Below, piece after piece: positions 46,244 through 58,200 of a stretch of 64,000 nucleotides of DNA (the stretch's first letter is position 1; the number at the start of each line of letters is the position of its first letter). Below the pieces are notes generated by a model that searched no databases, was not told the DNA's origin, and saw only the letters and a list, made by a program, of their open reading frames with translations. Made by a program: the position numbers and the translations under genes. The DNA comes from Hymenopellis radicata (taxonomy: Eukaryota; Basidiomycota; Agaricomycetes; Agaricales; Physalacriaceae): positions 248,001 through 312,000 of the forward strand of contig JADNRX010000025.1 in assembly GCA_015501595.1 (NCBI GenBank), given 5' to 3'.

Positions 46244-49200
46244 ATGATGTCTAGTCAACTGCCAGGCTCATCATCCGGCGCTGTGCCGTCTTCACTGCAT
46301 TCTGCTCTACAAATGAACCCACAGCCACCGCCGCATCTCAATGTGAAGCAACCGTCACCAAACCAGGAAATTCCATCGCCATCAGCCGCAACAGCGGGCA
46401 CCAAGCGACGTCGCAAGAACGACGGTGGCGATGGCGAAGGCCAAAGCGGTCCTAGCGAGCCTCGCCGGCTTCGTCGATCGCATGAGGCCTGTGCGAGATG
46501 TCGAGGGAAGAAAATTAAGGCAAGTCCCGTCGGGCGACACCGACACGGCAAATTCCAGGAAAACAGAATGCTCAACACTCTCTTAGTGCGACTCTAAACA
46601 CCCTCGATGCACCGCTTGTCAGACTGCTGGCGTCGAATGCAACCAAGAGGACCGCCATCGTCAGACTCTCACTCCCCGCGGATATACAGAGCGTGTCGAG
46701 CTCCAGCTTGCCCAATGCGAGGCCTTATTGAAGCGTCATCTTCCTGGATTCGAGATGGCCAATATCGAGGAATTTCTCGCTCGGGACGGTATAGAAATCG
46801 CAGATAATCATCCTAGCGCATCTTTTGGCTTTGCATCTTCGCCACTGCGCTCATCATTCCGCCCAGAGGCCGGCCCGCCTCCCAAAGGTGGTCAAGGCCC
46901 AAATCCATACATGTATCCTCCCCCACCAATGATGCCCCCACCTCCGGGTTATCCTGCTCATGCCATGCTTCCTTACCCGCCTGGGCCACCATATCACCCA
47001 TCCATGCCAATGCCAGGTCCGCCTTACAACCCTCATATTCATCCGGCCTTTCCAGCAGCAACAACAACCTACGCAGTTCCCCGAAGAAGGTCAACGCACT
47101 TTGCCATCCGGCGACATCAAAGGTCAGGATCCGAAATCCAACGACATGTCCAACACTCAGGTCAGTCTTTCATACGCAGTTGAGGCGTCTTTTCTCATGT
47201 TGCAACAGTCTCTGGCAAAGAACTTTGGCGTCTCTGCCGCTATTGTCAGCGACCTCAAACTTGCCCCGACAACCATCGACAAGGAAGATCTCGCTGTCGG
47301 TTCCAACGGGCTCTCTTCTGGCAGAGACCGCGAAGGAGCAGAGACGAAAGCCCCTCGCAACTCTCAAAAACTGGCGTAAAGTCACAGTCAGACGCAATTC
47401 CAATGCATCTGCTCCTCCCCAGCTGGCACTCGGCGCGCGTTCCCGATCCTGCCATCATCGATGTTTTGGCTGCCCAAAAACCGCGCTCTTGTTCAACGAA
47501 TCGTTGATATATACTTTACCCGTCTCAACGTGCATCGCCCAGTTTTCTTCAAAAAGGTCTTCCAGGCCTCGTTGGATGACCTCTATTCGGATAGAACGAC
47601 CGTACATGATCCTGGATTCATTTGCAGCCTCTACCTCGTTCTCGCATTGGGTACACTCAGCGAGGCTTCTCACCTCTCCTCAGAAGTTGAAGGCGGTGAA
47701 GACGTTACCATGTCCCCACCTAACAAGCCACTCCCAAGAGTGCAATGCCACCTGAATGGCCTGATCACGACGAGTTCTTCAAGCGCGCTCTCGGCGTCAA
47801 GCCTGACTTGAAGGTGACCATATCGAGTTTACAAGCGCTCATCTTATTGCATTTGTATCTGTACACGAGGTATGTCTTTTCATTCCTTCAGATCTGGGCT
47901 CATCGTTTCTTCAGCGACAAGGCCGTACACTTTGGCGACTCGTGGAAGCCTAGTTCGTCTCTCCATTGAACTAGGCCTCCATCACGATCCCACATCTCAG
48001 GTGAACCCTGTCAATCAGCACATCTTTTCAGATGAAGAGTGCCAGCTCCGTATTCGCCTTTGGGGTATCGTCCTTATTCATGACCGCGGTACTTCGCTTC
48101 TGTTGGGACGGCCTCTGGGAATTGCTCCCTCTGACGCCAACACTCCGCGTCCGTCGCGGATGTCGTCTGCCAACCGATTGAAGGACGCAGACTTTAGCGA
48201 GCACTTTGACCTTTCGCACCCGATTACAGAAATCCAAGCTGACATTATCAACTCGCTGTACTCGCCCACCCGACAAAGCAGCGATACTATCATGCGTAAC
48301 GCGACGAGGATCATCAAGAGCATGGCCGAGTTCCGCAGCCGTCTTCCGGAAAAGTACAAGGATTACTTTGGTGGTACCGACGACTGGCCGTTGGAGAGAA
48401 GAAGCAAATTGGTCCAGGACATCACCGAAGACGAAGCCTCACCCTTTTAAAAATCGGCATTTCTAGAATCTTGTTGCTTCGGGCTTTGTTCAGTTCAAAA
48501 GAGCTCAAATACGAGCATCGACGAAAGGCTTTGGTAGATGGTGAGCGTTCCTTTTAAGCCTGCATAATATACTTATGTCTTTCCCTAGCGATAATCACTT
48601 CTCACAACACGATCATCGTCCATAGTCAGCTCATCCGATTCCCTGACATTGCGTTCTTCACTTCCCCGATTCCTCTTCATATCGCCGCAATGGTTATCCT
48701 CTACGGGCACATGTCAAAGTCGGACACTCTGCCCCGCCACACCGCGCTCGAAGACGTCTGGCTTGCACTCGACATGCTTCCTCGATTCCGCTGGCGCTGG
48801 GAGCGCAAGGACGTGAACGGCGGCCATCCGCTCATTTCCAAACTTGCCGAACGGGTGATGGAAGTGAATCTCCACCAGGTTGGACCGGCGACGAACCCTG
48901 TCCTGCTTAGTGAGCCGGACTGGGAGGAGGACGCAGCGCTGAAGAGTCCCGGCCATCGTCCCAATAGCCAGCAGTCGACGCCTACGCTCTCGGCGGCGTC
49001 GTACGGGTCTGTGTATGGGCCTCGTGGTATGAACGGTGACGGCCATAACGCGACGCCGCCCGGCAAGCACGCGCCCATGCCTGACTGTGGGCATATGTTT
49101 TATCCGTTTTATCCTGAGGCGCAGGTGAACGGGCATGGAGACGGGTCGTCTGCTGAGAACGGGCACTACAGTCACCTTTTGGCGGCCGCGGCTGTTCCGC

Positions 49201-49325
49201 CCTCTCAAGACTCGTACATGTCGGAGGAGCGGGATGGGGCGCAGGAAAATCATCAGTCGCAGCAGAGTGTTTGGATGCCTCCCCCCTCTCACCCTCCCAC
49301 CAGTATGGCAGCTGTACGATACTGA
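46244..49325 (+). CDS. Zn2Cys6 fungal transcription factor (Fungal_trans domain)
   Basis: A binuclear zinc cluster is formed across the first intron: 'RRSHEACARCRGKKIK' in exon 1 and 'CDSKHPRCTACQTAGVECNQ' in exon 2, giving C-x2-C-x6-C-x6-C-x2-C-x6-C. That intron (46520-46586) has a GC donor in the classic context AAG|GCAAGT. A Pro-rich linker follows, then the Fungal_trans domain ('IVDIYFTRLNVHRPVFFKKV', 'LSIELGLHHDPT', 'RLWGIVLIHDRGTSLLLGRP') and a His/Gly/Ser-rich tail ending 'SHPPTSMAAVRY'. Nuclear regulator of the Gal4 class; target genes unknown. A segmental copy of 48740-49080 lies inverted at 23601-23924. The final 49 bp, including the stop, are tandemly duplicated. Confidence 0.9.
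46520..46586 (+). other. GC-AG intron splitting the zinc cluster
   Basis: 67 bp, donor AAG|GCAAGT, acceptor TCTTAG. Needed to join the first two cysteines of the cluster to the last four. Confidence 0.85.
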
Positions 49326-49375
49326 GCCTCCCCCTTCTCACCCTCCTACCAGTATGGCAGCCGTACGATACTGAG
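49278..49375 (+). repeat. 49-bp tandem duplication spanning the stop codon
   Basis: Two units (49278-49326, 49327-49375) differ at 3 positions. Each contains the codons for the last residues and the TGA of the Zn2Cys6 regulator; the second unit is therefore 3' UTR. Confidence 0.9.
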
Positions 49376-50124
49376 TTGCTGCTATGTTTCCCTCGAATTT
49401 ATGCTGTCTTTCTTTATCGTTTGTGTCACTTATTCTCTCATAAATGGTTGGGCCGCGCGCGTTTCTTCGCTGTTGTAACCGTACCTCTATGTTGCTCGTA
49501 TACCTGTACTGTATGTCCGTCATGTCATTTGCTTGGTAAATTGTCGATTTTGTGTGGACCTGTACTATGTACCAACACGTAGATTTGTCGTTTTGACAAA
49601 CCGGTGCCGGAAGCGTCGTCTCAAGTCGCTGGAAGTTAGAATGGAACGACCTCTTGCTCGGGGGCATCGATAGTGGAAGTACGTATGATGTATTTGGCAT
49701 TGCGAAACAATGGCGGCGAACCGATCGCGCTAGAGCATCGGAGTTCCGGCGTTCAAATACACACTTATTCACCCTATGCCACGTACGTCTGTCGGCTCTG
49801 GGTTGCTTCTCCTGTGTTATGCTTGGTAGCAACTTCTTTGATGTTATCTGGTTCAACTGAACTCATGAACGAAGTCTTTCTCAGACATCGCTATATGCAT
49901 GCTATCTCGATCTTCCATTTCATCCCCCTCGTCGGGATGAAAAAGTCGCGTTAGGACATACCTGGGACATACTTGGTAGACATATCAATCTTTCGCGCGT
50001 ATCATGATCATTTAGAGGGCGTACATATTGCTAAACCAGAATGTGACAAGCAAGGCTTTCCGCCAGGACTTCCCCGGTACAAGAATATCGTACAAAGCAT
50101 CTGAATACATGTCAAGAACAAGGG
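49376..50124. other. Convergent intergenic region
   Basis: About 750 bases between the Zn2Cys6 regulator and the AC40 gene, both ending here. Open frames present on both strands show no domain; nothing else was recognised. Confidence 0.5.
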
Positions 50125-51300
50125 CTATGTGTTCCCCATTACCACGTCCGACTCTCCGCCCGGGTTTCTCAAGAGTTCAACCCCGGCCTTGATTTCCACT
50201 ATTTTTTGACGCATGACCGCGATTGCTTCTGGTAGTAGTCTTTGTGGGGAATATGCACTCTCCGATTCGACGTTGACTGAATGTACGCGTTAGGAAGGGG
50301 CGGAATAGCAGCAATAATTGGCTTACACATGAAGAAATCCCGGACGCGACTCAGTTCGACATGACCCTCGAATTCAGGATGCCGTAGAACCTCGCGACTA
50401 ACCGTGTCATTTCGGACACCGTGAGGGTCTACACTAACTTGCTTCGTCCTCGGATCCACCTTGATAACACCCGGCGCAAAACACCGCTGAAACTTTTCTG
50501 CCAGTGGTGGGGGAATAGGTTTGAGAATTTTTATATGTGGGAGGAGACGGTACGAGGCAGTCGCGACGGGGCTGAACTTGGCATGGTCTTTCCCGACGCC
50601 CTTTATCGCGTGCATGTCTATCTCGATCTCTTGGCCCGGACGAAGCTTGGCCAGGACGATGTTGGGGTTCGTTGGGGCGGGCGGGTTCTCGCCAAACATG
50701 GCGGGCTGTTCTCCTTCCGGGCGCCACACCAAATGCGAGGAGAGGAATTCAGAGTTGATGTAGAGATCCTCGGGCTCTGTTGCACCGGGGCGGGGTTTGG
50801 GGTTGTGTGTGCATTCAAGCTTGATGTGGAATACTATGGTATTGCGGTCGGTGGGCGCGTCGTTGCCTGGGGTGCGCATCTCCATGGGCGCTGGATCGAC
50901 ATTGAGAGGTATGAGACCGATGCGCTGCGCGAGGACTTCGTCTTGGATGACGGTGGTGTTGTTCCAGACGTAGACGTGCTCGATGGCCACGGTAGGCACT
51001 TCGGCGATCATGATTCTGCGGAATGCATTGGCGATAGAGGCGTCGACGCCGACGAGGTCAAAATCGATGGATCGATTTGAAAGCCGTTGGACGTCGACTT
51101 TTAGGTTCTATGCTTCCAAGTTAAGCGACCATAAGCAAAGTCGTTGCCAAATCCGTTCACGGAAAACGCACTTTGGTGAATTTTTCGAGATTCCAGGAAT
51201 GGTCCTCGTTGGGATAGTGGCCAGGATAGTCGGTGCTGGAAATGTTCGTGACGCGTTCCGCCTTGATGCCAACCAGCCGGCGTTGGTCAACTTCTGTCAT
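50125..51300 (-). CDS. RPC40: DNA-directed RNA polymerases I and III subunit AC40 (Rpc40)
   Basis: Assembly-platform subunit shared by RNA polymerases I and III (alpha-like, with AC19). Exon 1 from 51300: 'MTEVDQRRLVGIKAERVTNI' and 'YPNEDHSWNLEKFTK'. Exon 2: 'FDLVGVDASIANAFRRIMIA', 'EVPTVAIEHVYVWNNTTVIQ' and 'DEVLAQRIGLIPLNVDP', then the insertion and 'IKGVGKDHAKFSPVATASYR'. The last exon ends '...GGESDVVMGNT'. The alpha motif and the D-E-V-L-A-Q-R-I-G signature are unmistakable; intact. Confidence 0.95.
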
Positions 51301-51388
51301 CGTTGCAAGAAAGCAGCAACAAAAATTTCGATCGTTTACCACGTGTCTCAAAGCGATCACGTACTTAGCATCTTCTCCCTGAACGTCC
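51301..51388. promoter_or_regulatory. Bidirectional promoter between AC40 and the CobW GTPase
   Basis: Only 88 bases separate the divergent start codons at 51300 (minus) and 51389 (plus). Confidence 0.6.
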
Positions 51389-52672
51389 ATGTCGCCAAAT
51401 TCCTTCATTCCTATCACGGTCGTCACTGGCTTTCTTGGCGCTGGGAAAACATCTCTCATTCTGTCTTTACTTCCACAACTTCCTGCGGATTATAAAGTCG
51501 TTCTCTTGAAGAACGAGTTTGGTGACGTTGAAGGTAACATTTGATTGTCTTCTCAACACCCAAGATTATAACAGCGTCAGTTGACAGCAAGCTTGCTCAG
51601 CAATCGAGTCTAACTGCTGTGAGCGAAATACTGAATGGCTGCATGTAAGCTGCGTTGACAACCGCTGTCTTTGGGAGAATCTCATGGATCATCTTACAAG
51701 GTGTTGTGTGCTCGTCGGTCAGATGCAAACTGCGATACTAGAGATTAAAGGTGAAGCTATCTCACAAAGGATGTGCTCCACGGCTATAACGATCTAGACA
51801 AGTATAGACCGGACCGCATAATCATCGAATGCTCGTATGTTCTCCGAGATAGGCAGAAGCCTGCTTTTACTCACGACTTGTGCGTTCTCAGCGGATCTGC
51901 GTTTCCGGCAACCCTAGCATTCCAGATACGCGAGATAGAACGACAGACTGAAGGCGAACTCAAACTAGATGCCATCGTTACTGTCATAGATGCGGAGAAT
52001 TTCACGGGCTACGAGGATTCATCGCCTACAGCAAAGATGCAATCAAGTTACACGGACATCATTCTCATTGTATGCTTTCTCTCTCACGCGTTTTGATAAC
52101 AGAAATGAACGCGCTGTTCACAGAATAAGTGGGAACATGTGTCCGAGAGACAACTAGACACGGTCCTAGACCATCTGCATACACTGAACGATACGACGCC
52201 CAAGGTCAAGTGCGAGGCGGGAGGCGGGGTAGATCCCCAGTTAATATTTGGGCTTGAGACCAAGTTATTCATGGACAAAGTGGGTTACGAGGACTCGGCG
52301 CATCACGACGAGGTCGAGACCGTCACTCTCCTTCGAGGCACTGGACAGGCGTGCACAAATTGCCACCATGGACCCGAGGAGAAGCATGATGCACAAGATG
52401 ATAGATGCGATGATAGGATCTCAAGGGATGTTCTTGAGACTGCATTGAATACTCTTTCCAAAGAAAGTATCTGGAGAGTAAAGGGCTTTGTGCGGATTAG
52501 ACCTGACGGAGATGTTTTGATATTGAACTGGGCATTCGGACGGTTCCAGCTGACGAGGACAGAGGACGGGGAGGCTGCTTCTGGTGTACGTTTAACTGTC
52601 ATGGGAGAAAGAGGAGAGGTACGACGTGCAGTGAGAAAGTTTGCAACATCCCTCGAGGCGCGGATAGTCTAG
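51389..52672 (+). CDS. CobW/P47K-family GTPase (Zng1-like zinc metallochaperone)
   Basis: G3E P-loop GTPase. 'MSPNSFIPITVVTGFLGAGK' carries Walker A (GFLGAGKTS). 'KVVLLKNEFGDVE' follows, then 'LNGCMCCVLVGQ' with the C-x-C-C metal-binding motif formed across an intron, 'RIIIECSGSAFPATLAF', and 'ILINKWEHVSE' for the NKxD guanine motif, read as N-K-W-E. The C-terminal CobW_C domain includes 'ALNTLSKESIWRVKGFVRIR'. A His/Asp-rich loop ('CTNCHHGPEEKHDAQDDRCD') suggests extra metal binding. In fungi and animals such proteins (Zng1/CBWD) hand zinc to methionine aminopeptidase. Confidence 0.9.
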
Positions 52673-52820
52673 ATTAGCGCTCTCGGGCAACCGGACCGAT
52701 ATCACGTTTGTCACTATGTAGAGATCTGAGAATCACATGAATAGAGACCGCTTTCACATTGTTAACACAGCGTCGTCCTCCTTTTCCACCTCCTGGTGTC
52801 GGCCCTAGGCCTGAACCACC

Positions 52821-53972
52821 ATGTTCTCATACGCCTTTTCCACTGGCAAGTCCTCCTATTTCTGCTCTCAATGTCCTTGCTGACCCAGAGCAGCCAGCAC
52901 ATATTTCCACTTACCTGTCGACGAACAAGAAGATAAAGATATCGAAAACTACGAGCGACGGTATATAACATGGACTGCTGAACCTTCGGGCTTGTCCTCG
53001 TCATCCACCTCGAATCCTTCCATACACTCTTCAGAAACCCCCTACGACCCTCGGAGATATAAGACTTTACGCGAGGTGCTGGATAATGACGATCTCTACA
53101 AAGTCTTGGGCATAGCAAAAGCAACACATCTCGACAAGAGCACGCTTAGGCGAGCATATCTGTCGCGAAGCAGAGCCTGCCATCCAGAGTGAGTACTACT
53201 ACGTCTGTGTTACCATGTCTCTCCCGCTTACAGCCATCAGTAAATTTCCCGCTGACGAGGCCGACGCCACCCTAGCTTTTCAGAAGGTCGCAGTCGCATA
53301 TGATATTCTTAGTAAACCATCCTCCCGTCGCCTTTATGATTCCCGTTCCCCCTCCTCTTCCTACGATGTATTCTCGGCCCATCCTGCGGGACACGCCGAG
53401 GAGACGTTCCGAAGTGTCATTATTGGCGTATTCAATGACTTTCTTGATGGCGACTTGGAAGTCATTAGATCGCTTCTGAGTGAGTGCTTATCAATCGTCC
53501 AAATTCAATCTCTGATTGTCCGCGTTCTCAGAAGCAATAAATGATCTCAACCCCGCGTTGAGTTTGGGCGAAGAGGGCATAAACTCTGTCTTGACAACCC
53601 TCCAACGAATACGACAGCGGGCCCTCAGTACGTCTCACATTGTCGATCACAGACGCGTCTAACATTGTGTCAGCATGTCGGACATGTATTTACGCGCTGC
53701 ATAGCGAACTTAGCCGCCTACTCGAGGTTCAGCATGCGCTCCGTCAGCTCTCCTATTTTGATCTCTTTGGTCGGTCGCGATTGACCATACAACTTACTCG
53801 TATCACCCTCCGTTTACCTATCGCTGTCGAGAAGGCGATCGCAGAGCAAAACATAGCCTACGGCGCTGACGCAGACAACGCGGAAGCGGGTGCACCCCTT
53901 TTGCCTAGCAAGGTCACATTGCTCATACGAGGGGTCGACGTTGCACTTGAGAAAATGGAGAAGATTCTGTAA
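52821..53972 (+). CDS. J-domain (DnaJ-like) protein, 5' end uncertain
   Basis: The J domain reads 'LDNDDLYKVLGIAKATHLDK', 'STLRRAYLSRSRACHPE' (with the H-P of H-P-D at an intron junction), then 'AFQKVAVAYDILSKPSSRRL' and 'YDSRSPSSSYDVF'. The C terminus is helical and ends 'RGVDVALEKMEKIL'. Four or more introns. The start is unclear. ATG at 52821 opens 'MFSYAFSTGKSSYF', but a TGA interrupts the frame at about 52881, so either a short GC-AG intron or another first exon is used. J proteins act as Hsp70 co-chaperones; the exact partner is unknown. Confidence 0.75.
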
Positions 53973-54285
53973 CCACGGAACGAACTCTTTTCATGAGGCG
54001 TCCATTTTACATCGGGTATTTATACTTATGGTCATTTCGTTAGCCTACTAATTAGACGATTATTGTAGTGTATTTATATGTAGTTTGACTGTTAGAGCAC
54101 TTGTAAGACGTACAGACGACGTGTATGCCGCAGCCGCATTTTACGAATACCACTTGCATTGACGATTACATTGAAGAGCTTAAAATGAGACAGATCTGAA
54201 TGAGGTCGGAAACGATTCAAGTCGGCGGAGGACACCTCGGAGAAGAACTTAAACTTTGATTATGCCCACAGCGCTTACCTGAACG
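53973..54285. other. Convergent intergenic region
   Basis: About 310 AT-rich bases with 3' UTRs only. Confidence 0.5.
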
Positions 54286-55240
54286 TTAAAACGAGCCTTG
54301 AGCGCACATCTCCTTCACGTCATTGACAACGTCCCGGAACTTGTTTGCGCCTTCTTCCTCCAGGATGTCAAAGGCCCACCATTCACGAGGAGCGGTGTCC
54401 GTTTCTGTCTCCGGATGTGGCGTGATTCTCCTAGGCTCGGTGTCACGACTGTATTTGTAGAAGGCTATCTTGGTACCGAACGCAGACACACTGTGCAATA
54501 CAGGGATCTTCAGGTCGGGGACGAGATCGATGAGCTGCCGGCGGAGCTGCTCGTCCGCCTCCTGGCGCTTTGAGGAGAGGTAAAAATCGGCAGGCGGCTT
54601 GATCTCCACCATGAAGACAGGTGTCAGTTGGACGCATATGAGGAGGGCGAAGGAGTCAACCGGCTCGCTTGATGTGACAGGAGGAATTCCGACTTCGAAC
54701 ATAGTATCAGCGGGAAACATGGTGTTGAGTAAACGGTTCCAAGGTCCGTTGAACTGCTGGTTCTCGCCGCCGGATGCTCCAGCAATGAAGAAGGAGCGCA
54801 TGATGATTTCGGGCCAGGGGCCAGTGTCTGTCGTAGGCTGCATTGGCAATGGGCTGTAACAATGGTGTCAGTGATGAAAACAAGCTGCGGACAACGCAAG
54901 CAAGCGACCTTTTCCGTGGGGGAGAACGACGACGGTGTCGCGAATGAATGATGGTTGTTCAGAAACCTGTATCTCTGTGACGTTGATCCGTACGGCCACC
55001 TGTGTATATTTGGCAACTCGCGCTCATTTGAAATCATAAACATAACTCCCATTCTCGATCGTTCTTGAATATCTTGCGGATGATACTTTGAAGTTGAATG
55101 AACAAACGGAAACTCGGCACGCCCCTGAAACGTGCTGATGATGTCTTGCACGTAATGTTTAGGTCGTCAGCCATCTTGGCCTGAACCTCGAACGCCGAAA
55201 TGGACTCGACCCAAGAATAAACCTTGTTCCCGTTCTTCAT
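54286..55240 (-). CDS. Basidiomycete protein of unknown function, possible PD-(D/E)XK nuclease-like core
   Basis: Three or so exons from 'MKNGNKVYSWVESISAFEVQ' (ATG 55240). The middle and C-terminal parts read 'LICVQLTPVFMVEIKPPADF', 'SKRQEADEQLRRQLIDLVPD', 'KIPVLHSVSAFGTKIAFYKY' and end 'VVNDVKEMCAQGSF'. The 'FMVEIKPP' strand followed by 'EADEQLRRQ' resembles the E-x-K motif and helix of PD-(D/E)XK proteins common among mushroom lineage-specific families. I do not recognise a named gene. Its start codon lies 5 bp from that of the divergent Cwh43 gene. A later ATG ('MADDLNIT') would give more room. Confidence 0.62.
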
Positions 55241-55245
55241 CACCG

Positions 55246-58200
55246 ATGGCTGACCGGCGACACCCTACCGTTCTCAGCGCCTCTCTTGTTGCTCGAGCTC
55301 ATACCTATCTCGCCTATTCTGCGTTCAGCACTGCGCTTGTTCTTGGGCTTCTCTTGCACTACAAGAAAATCGTCAAGAATGGGTCGCTGGGTATCCCAAG
55401 GAGTGGTTTCCGAGTGTTTCGGCAACGTACGTGCCAGCACTGAGTGCGGGAGCGCCGCTTAACACGTCCTAGAATCGGAGATTGGTATCCAGAGCGGAAC
55501 GTATTTCAGATCCTCATTGCACTGGCGTCTGGACCACGCTTTGGGCTCGTGGCGCTGCAGTACTATCTGCACCGCTCGAAGCTCCTCTTGATTACGGGGC
55601 TGGTCCGGACTCTGTCGTGTGGGGGTTTTGTGTATATCACGTCAAGCGATGACCACGACGTGCACGATATTTGCATGATCACATACATGCTGTCTAATAT
55701 TCCTTGGATGCTTGGCGGCATTTGGTGTACGCAGAATAATGTTGTAAGAAAAAGACGGTGCGCGTTCCTTTTGTTTATGGTTGCAAGCGGTTTCTGATTG
55801 TTCATTCAAGACAGCGCGTCGCTACTGTGTAAGGTTTCAACACACTGCTTGCGCACTGCTAATGTTCTGCAGATTTTTTGTATCTCTTATCCCTCTTGTA
55901 TACTTCTTTGTACAACACAAGGTGCACCGCATACCCGGAGGTTCGTTAGTCCGTCAACTATGAGCGCACCTCTGACTTTCTGCCAGCATACACCCGCTAT
56001 AGTTTCTTTGAATGGGGTCTGATATTCTTTGATGTCCTATACGACTCTTTAAGTGAGCGCGAATTCAAGGATGCATCACTGCAGGTAGATCGTCGTTCTT
56101 ATGATGTCATACTTCATCTAATCAGCGCGTAGATTTCGCTCAGCTCTTTTTCATCTAACGAGCAACATAAAACCGTGAACGATGAAATGTATCTTCATCT
56201 CCACCGACTTGCGTAATACCACAGCGCTGATCTCTTACCGATAGTTCATTCAAAGTAGCACATTCCAGTCAGTCTTTCCAAGTGACTGGCAATAGGTCAT
56301 CGCAGTCTTCAATATCTGAAGATTCAACGATGAGCTTCGTGTGTGATCTCTATCTCGGTAAGTCGTTCAGCGGTATCACTAAGTTCGCTATAACGGATAT
56401 GAGCAGCCTACATATTCTGGTCCATCTTCACATCGCTCGTCCCCACACTATTCTACTTTTCTGTTTGGCAACTTGGCATTGCTGGCCATGAACTTGCATT
56501 CCTTGCTGTGCTATCACCCTTCCTTTTTGCCGTTCTTCCATCGACATTCCCGAAAGCATGCTTCATCTCTCTCGTTTTCCGGTCTAGCAGCATTTGGATT
56601 GAACAAAACTGTGCAACGGCTATTTGTTGTCGCATTTGCTTCCATCGTAGCTGTCCTAAGGCAGACTGCGGCGTGGGCGAACCCCACCGCTGATACCGAA
56701 TATCAGGCCATCCGTAAGTAATTGTAACATCTGAATGAATATTTCATGAACGATTTCGCAGTGACTGGGCTTGGGTTGATGTTAGCGTCGCTATCGAAGC
56801 ATGCGAATCATTCCAATAATCCAGGTTCGTCCGGTCGCTGCGCTTTTTGTCTCTTCTGACGCATACACTCTAGTCTGGCCTTCCGTCAACGCTTCATCAG
56901 GGGGTTGGAACAAGACTGGTCTGGCCCTGGCTTTCCTAGCGTTGCTTCAATTTTCCTTACGCCCCCGTGAGCTGAGAGAGGAAATATCGCCTCCTATACA
57001 ACGCATATCAGTGTTATCCGCCGCGTTGCCCCTTGGTAGTCTCCTCTTCGTTCTACACAACCTGTTTTCAGACCCTAGCTCTATTATCGCGTGGTCTTGG
57101 ACTGGATACGAAGATGGAAAACCTCGCGGACCATTGCCGCATCTTCATGGCTTCCTTACTCTCCTTTTTCAGGCCTTTGGATTATTGCTGTCACTCTCTG
57201 CACCTCTATACCTTCACGTTCCTTTTTCATCCATGCCAAATTGCCCTGTATCCTCGACTCGGCTTATCTGCTTTTTGGCGCAGGATGTCTATTCGTTCTG
57301 TACTCCGTCAGCGAGTGGGCGGGCTATCTCGGCGGATTGGGATATGCCTTGTTCGCTATGTCCTTACTTCCTCGGGTAGTACGAAATGCTACCCTAGCTG
57401 CCACTACCCGCAGTGTTGCAACGGTATACGGCACAGCGATGCTTGTGTACGTTCTTCTCAGTCTGGCGAGCGTATGGACAGTGGCGTACGCGTTTGTTCC
57501 CGGAGGAGTCTATCTTCGTGAAAGAACAGACTTGTGGGTTTGGTTCCCTCCTGAATGGTTGGCTTGCTAATATCTCTGCAACAGAGTTCTCATTGTACAC
57601 TTGCTTTGCCTCGCACCTGCGTTCATCCACTCGGATCCACTGCGATATTCCGAGGGTCTCGCCACATACAAGAAGCTGAGGATTCTCGTGACTGTGGCGC
57701 TAATCTCTACCTTGGCAGTACTCGCTACTTTCTATCAGCTTCCTACGAGTCCTGTTCAGCCGTTCCGCTCAGGGCATAGAATGGTCAGAGCGGGTATCTG
57801 GACTATTCACTTTGGACTAGACAATAAAGGAAGGGATAGTCAGAGGCGTGTCGCTAAACTGATAAGGTTAGTGCTCGTAGTTCGACGTGTCTCTGGTCTG
57901 AACATATGTACAGAGACATGGAGTTGGACGTTGTGGGCCTTCTAGAGACTGATTTACACGTACGTTCAAGGTATTTTACACTGTCTGTGACTAACGACGT
58001 TGTCATTATAGCGTCAAGTATTTGGAAACCGTGATCTGTGAGTTCGCTCGATGGCTTCCCTAAATACGACTTTTTAATCGTTTCAAGCACCCGGGTCATT
58101 CTCGAGGACGGATATGTCAGTCACACTGTTTCCACGTCGCCTTCAAAGCTGATGAGCCCGTAGTACGTTGATATTGGTCCAGGTCCAAACAAGCATACAT

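Noticed and set aside
49338..49856. 172-codon minus-strand frame downstream of the Zn2Cys6 gene
   Set aside because: Partly antisense to the tandem duplication and UTR; no domain.
50421..51080. 219-codon plus-strand frame
   Set aside because: Antisense of the AC40 gene.
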